Made by a program: the position numbers and the translations under genes. Positions 58,641-64,000 of a stretch of DNA of 64,000 nt are shown one piece after another; position 1 is the first letter of the stretch, and each line of letters opens with the position of its first letter. The notes beneath the pieces were generated by a model, which did not search any database, had not been told where the DNA came from, and worked only from the letters and a program-made list of their open reading frames with translations. The DNA is from Liolophura sinensis (taxonomy: Eukaryota; Mollusca; Polyplacophora; Chitonida; Chitonidae), in the NCBI RefSeq assembly GCF_032854445.1, contig NC_088302.1, forward strand, positions 50,562,046 to 50,626,045. The letters run 5' to 3'.

Positions 58641-61600
58641 TATGAATTTGAACTTTGATATGGAATTCATGCCTGGAATATCCACTGTCTGCCCGGCATC
58701 ATTGAAAACTGACGACCGCTTCTCTCTTGTGTGTTACCGGATTTATTTCCTATTTGTATAATTTCTTACATACCTTTGTCTTTGGGAGCTAGTGTTAAAC
58801 GTTGTTTTGGATTTTGCGATTATCGACGTGGAACGCCCTTTACGGACTACGAATCGTGTATGAATGTCGGACATGACGCCTACATTTGCAATCTGTCCTA
58901 CACTCTACACAAATACTTTAAATACATTTAAACACAAAGAAATAAATAAAAACCTTTTCTTAAATTTAAGTATGAAACCAGCAAGTGACATCGGTGTAAG
59001 TCCTGATGGTTTCAGAGTATAACAGTTATTCCCCTATTCATTTGAACATATCAACTCAGTGCTTGCTTGGTAGCCAGGTAGCCAGATAGCCAGGTAGCCA
59101 GGTAGCAAGGTAGTCAGAAATATGATGGAAATGTACGGCAATCAATGCAAGCAGGTAAAAACTTTCGGTAATGTATGTTGCACAAATTTTCAACCAACTT
59201 AACAAAGGTAAATATTATTTGTTTTAATCACCAACCGTAATCTGTTTGAGTATTTTAAATATAGTTCTATCCCATTGAATAGTTCGTCAGCGAATACATT
59301 TTCTTTCTATTTATTCTTTTTACTTTTGTTGTATTTTCAAGGAAAGACATCCCTCTGAGACAAGGGTTGAAGTGTTTCGTGTCAGGAGTGTTAACGGTAG
59401 ATATGTCATATTTGATAACCACATATATAAATCAAATCATCAAAATTAATAACAAAGCTAAAGTAAAAGGTTACATCATATTAAAGTAAATCTCGAGTCC
59501 TAAATGTTAAAGCCCTTCGCATACAAGAAGTCTCATATCCATCCACAAGCTCCCTATGCTCTCGGCTTTTGTCGTAGACTTGAGTGCTGTTTACGAACAG
59601 TACATATACCTACAGCATGTTTTAATTTTCAGTAACAGAAATAAATGCATATGTAGTTAAACATACACTGCTTTTGGCATCATGTGATGTGTATCATGGA
59701 TCTTTACTTGTACTGGTTGTACTACAGGGAATTGGTATAACGAACGAGACGACTCTCAAGCCGTGTCTTACTAAGTGAATGATAAGGTGGTTTGAGTGCA
59801 TGTACACTATTACGCCGTCTAGTATATAAGCTGTATGTACAGTGCTTTGGTGTTTGGGCGCAGTTTAGAGATAGAGGGCCGGCTCAAGTTACCTGGTTTA
59901 TGCCGGGGTGTAAACACACCGAACAGACACTTCCTTCTGCCCTACCAGGCCACCAATAAATTTCCCTCGACAGTTTATTTGAGAAATTAAAAATTCGGTA
60001 AATAAATCTTCGTAAATTGTAAGAAGAGTTACGTCATAGCCCGGGGGTTGAACAGCGCCCTGTTTGTTAGCGAGGCCTGTTTAAGGGAGCTGACTTACCA
60101 AACTGTGCCTAGGCATACTGTATGCGTTGGCCTTGTAAGTAGTACATTCAGATTATTAAATAGGTCTTAAGGTTGCACTGAGTATACAGGCAGTTGCGTA
60201 CAGTTGCAAAAAAATGTGGGACAAAAAAAACAACAAAAAAAAACTTGTGCTTTGTGTAAATACTAACAAATAAAACTAATTTTCTAAATAGCTGATATAA
60301 AGTGTGGGGCAGGTTATGGGACAGCTACCCACAGCATTAAACCCACCATTAAGTTTATCTCCTGGGTTAGTAATGGTAAACGTGTGGGTAAAAAGCAGAG
60401 GCGTAAGCTATGATAGCGTATAGAGGGCAGCCTGTTTACATGTGTGTGTACACAAAAGCAGACTTGACCTTCGTGCAGACTACTGATGTATGCAGTCGGT
60501 TATATAATCACACTGAAAACCAGGCGAATAAAAAAAATACGGCACTGAGCTAGCTTCACAAATAAAAAAGAACGAGTAGACCGTACTTTTCTAATGGTAA
60601 AGGTTATAACATATGTCAGACTATATTTTCCTCGGGTGAAATTCGATAGGGCAAGGGTGTGCTGACATTTTGGGCTGACATTACGAACTAACGCCGGCTG
60701 ACTGACACGCGCGTAACACTGAGCAAAGTGCAAAGGCGTGCTGGAAAAGTGCGGCCGTCAGGTGGCGCTCTCAACTGAGCTGGCACGATCTCCTGAAATT
60801 TCTATAAACATATTCTTTAAACAAAATCATTGATCTTCAAGGGCTTGAAATTATTCCATGAGCTATAACATGTTGCTCGAAACTGTCACTGTAAAATACA
60901 TCTATCCTGATGTGATGTTATTTTGAAAATAGGCTTACATATCAAGAATGATCGATAATATCACATATTTTTAAATCCAAAAATAGAAATGGAGCCTGGC
61001 TACTTTTGCAAAAATTTCATCTACCTTGAGAGAATTTTGAAATGAACCTCTGAATTAGCTTGGAATTAAACAATATTGTCACAAGACCTAAATAATGATA
61101 ATACAAATGAAAAAATACACGTATATCACATCACACCCTTTGAGTACTAATAAGATAATATTCAATGTCTTGTTGGATTAAATTTCTGTTATATGGTTCC
61201 ATACATAAATTTGAAAAATATGGATCTGAAGCAGACAAACAGGTCGCAGAGGCCTAAAATGTCTCACTGGTGCGCTGTATGTTTGCATTTGGCACCCAAA
61301 AATTTACCTGCATGTATGTAGCGTTTCTGGGAAATACCGAAACTATATTTTACCTGTATAAGTAAAAGCTGCTTTTCCCAGCGCCACCCCCCATCCCCGC
61401 TTCAACTCTTGAAAACCGCGAAAATATTAACGACCATATCTGACTTCCGCCTGTTTTATCAGTCCCATTGTGACAGAGCCATTAATCTTTTGTCATTATT
61501 CTATTGATTTATCTAATTGTTGTTTAGCGTCATACTCATTTGTCATAAAAAATACGTCTGCATGTCTTCAAACGTGAATGTGACTTGATAATAATACAGC

Positions 61601-62980
61601 ATTCCATGAAAATGCATTTGAAATTTATACGCCAATATTATATCCGATGGAAACAGGATACTTTATTACAGATATTTTTGGTCCTGCTGATGGAAAACTG
61701 TACGCGGAAAGATGAGACCCGAAACATAGATCAAAAGGCGCCGAGTATGAGGGATATATTTTTATATAATAAGATTTTTGTTGTCAGATGGCCAGTCTGG
61801 GACTAACTTTAAATCCCGATGTTGAGATGAACATAAATACAAAAAAACAAAGGTTTATATTCTGTTTAAGGGACACTTTCATATTCACTGATTTTTGTTG
61901 TACGATTCCTTCCACTTACGCGGTACCTGCCCCCCTCCTCCCTTCCCGCCTCTCCAGTTGTCATTACTAAGGCTTCCATTATCACCTACCGCTGGTTTAC
62001 CGTCCATCACTTTATAACTGCCTTCAGGTCCTTCTCCGAGGTCGTTCACGCCGCTCTTCAATATCATAACACTATCTTTTCTGGTGATAATTTTGAGCGC
62101 ATAAGCACAAAAAGCCTGACCGAGTGACAACAAAAGTGTGTGTGATTTTTTTCCATATCGTGATTTTGTGTTAGGACTCCATCAAAGATCTCGCGGGTTT
62201 GTTTGGATAGTGGTTTTACAACACAGCTGTGAAATCGAATAGCAAACAAATGTTTTTCTGTAAGACACGACCATAATCGTCAGTCTTATCCTCTCTGAGA
62301 AGAAATCTGTTATACCAGCAACATCAGGAAAACAAAATAACAACAAACGGTCTGTTTTTCGGCGGAGTTTTGCCGGTGGGGATATGACCGTAATCGTTAT
62401 ACTGTTTCTGTCTGAAGAGAAGCCTATTGTCATCCCTATATTTTGACCAGGTAATTTTCAGACGTTTTTTTTTTCAACGGGGAACCTTTTCCACCTAAAG
62501 GAATTCGTGTTCAAACTATGCAGTTTATTTTGTTCATTATTACATTTGCAGTGCCGTTTAGTGAGCAAATGGGTAAGGTGTATATACTCCTGGATTATAT
62601 ATGAAAACAAATAGTTAGTCCCGTTTTGGATTCAATGGTTCAAGGGGTGGGTAAACGTATACACTATATATTGGTCAGAAACAATACGTAAAACATGACG
62701 TTAAGAAACATGACGTTAAGATTGTCCTACTGTCTTGACAAAAACGATGATGATGACTGTAACATGCCTCAGTATTTCTCTGCGCTATTAAAAGTATATG
62801 GAATGCGAACTTTTAAATAGCTCAAACCTCCGCTATTCTGCTCTCTGTTTTAATTTAAATTTCAATGCTGAATTTTGTGAATTAAGACGTTAAAAATAAC
62901 ACAGAAAAAAGTGCGATACACATACAGTATTTTGATCATCCTTTATCCTTCAAGTGCTGCAAACTGTAGACAAATGAAAA
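58641..62980. other. Intergenic, no gene seen (apart from the short repeat at 59.1 kb)
   Basis: TAGTATATAAGC near 59820 is TATA-like and followed at 59900 by an ATG that opens only 19 codons. AACATGACGTTAAG is tandemly repeated near 62694-62717. Frames of 60-83 codons at 60500, 61585, 61788, 61885, 62064 and 62182 are unrecognised. Confidence 0.45.
59068..59117. repeat. Approximately 8-9-bp tandem repeat
   Basis: About six copies of GGTAGCCA with minor changes (GATAGCCA, GGTAGCAA). Confidence 0.9.
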
Positions 62981-62985
62981 ATCTA

Positions 62986-63205
62986 TTTGATTGGTGTTTT
63001 ACGACGTTCTATTTCACTTATACGGCGGTGGCCAAAATTATATGGTGTGAGGAAACCATGCAGAGCTCGGGGAAAGTCCACGGCAATTCGCAGGTTGCTG
63101 AGAAGCCAGCATGAATTGGGTTTGAACTCACAGAGACCATAATGGTGAGAGGTTCCTGAGACATATTATACACTGCACTATAACACGTTAACCACTGGGT
63201 CAGGT
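62986..63205 (-). mobile_element. TAAA-tailed SINE, copy 10 (nearly complete)
   Basis: Tail-first: TTTGATTGGTGTTTTACGAC, TTCACTTATACGGCGGTGGC, GGGAAAGTCCACGGCAATTC, then the head GTTTGAACTCACAGAGACCA and AACACGTTAACCACTGGGTC. Confidence 0.85.
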
Positions 63206-64000
63206 ATAGGGCCCCTGAGAAGAGAAAAAATGTACATTAGTTATAAGCATTCATACCATTCATAATAGGATGGTGATATTCATTTGCCTTCCTATTTGGA
63301 GCCTTCTTTTCAAGTGTTCTAAAAAATATCGTTGTGTTTGTTTTTTTTCTTTGAAGAAACAACAGATAAACTTGCACGAGTTATGCATAGATATACTAAA
63401 TACCATAAACCGAGGCCAGCGAGTGTCGCACTAAGTTAATTTTTCTACGACATTTTTTAGTCAACATTGTGGAATAAATCAAGAATTTCCGTTGACATAA
63501 ATTTCCATTGACATATATACTAACCAATAAATGCCGGTTTTGGTTGAAAACCGCGCGCTTTAGTCATATAGATGCAAGTTGTTCAGGTCTGTTCTCCTCT
63601 GTTCCTGACAACATATGTGCATGGTAATCAGCGCTGCACGTGCCAAGTATTAATTAATTAAGGGCAGGCCTCGTCTATTGAATTATTTTTTTGGTTTTAT
63701 GTTGGTGCCAACATTGAGGCTTATAGCTATAACTCAAGACTTGCCCTTAACCGCCTCACGTCTAACCACAAGAGGGAGCAAAGGTAAATAAACGGAATCT
63801 GGTAAAGACCACTGGCAATATTTTAATTCCTAATTATGGACAACTTTGGGCGTATTACCTTAACTGGTCGGCAAACACACAACTATCATTAGGGTATAAT
63901 AGCCCGTTGTTAATCGCTGTATTGGATTTCTGTCTCAGTCCCAACTCTCCAGCGACTTATACACGACCACCGTGTATCCGTAACATTATAACAGTTTATC
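63206..64000. other. Intergenic, no gene seen
   Basis: No frame of 60 codons and no repeat recognised up to the window edge. Confidence 0.6.

Noticed and set aside
1-64000. A previously undescribed multi-gene system
   Set aside because: Only one gene is supported. No second conserved coding region, cluster or RNA gene set was found on either strand.

Overview
This is eukaryotic, AT-rich, mostly non-coding DNA with one confidently readable protein-coding gene. It contains no operons, Shine-Dalgarno sites or dense reading frames. Instead it has GT-AG introns, tRNA-derived SINE-type repeats with Pol III B-box motifs, CRE and TATA elements, and a very large amount of minisatellite and microsatellite DNA. 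The SINE families look like ones common in molluscs: one ends in a TAAA-type tail after 'GTACGGCGTAAAACACCAAT', another ends in a (CACT)n tail. The best guess is therefore a lophotrochozoan, probably a mollusc. That is recognition from memory, not a search.

Gene (minus strand, 5464-10734): seven exons, all with canonical splice sites, join into a 380-residue O-methyltransferase of the acetylserotonin O-methyltransferase (ASMT/ASMTL C-terminal domain) family. It has a winged-helix dimerisation domain, the SAM-binding loop VVDLGGGSGS and the catalytic LHDW motif. A TATA box lies about 190 bp before the start codon, and possible poly(A) signals lie 0.57 kb after the stop.

Layout: 0.6-3.3 kb holds a hairpin, a dispersed repeat and a 43-bp satellite with a 172-bp higher-order unit. 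4.9-10.9 kb is the methyltransferase gene. 12.2-12.4 kb is a SINE, and 13.0-13.3 kb a weak candidate promoter with a short membrane-type ORF. 14-27 kb contains arrays of 33, 39, 37 and 33 bp, a long (TA)n palindrome and a trinucleotide tract. 28.5-29.8 kb has a CRE/TATA promoter-like segment beside a large inverted-repeat element. 34-36.3 kb is a composite: two loci of one 24-bp array on either side of an inverted-repeat element that carries a SINE in only one arm. 40-53.7 kb holds further arrays (53, about 82, 38, 33, 70, 71 and 47 bp) and SINE copies, one with a second SINE nested in it and a clear target-site duplication. 55.8-56.7 kb is an unusually stop-poor segment. 57.5-58.6 kb is a pair of 55/56-bp arrays. 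The remainder shows nothing recognisable.

No novel multi-gene system is visible. The points most worth a second look are structural: neighbouring tandem arrays of near-equal period that look like diverged halves of one ancestral array, higher-order (4-mer) repeat organisation, nested repeat insertions, and long palindromes.
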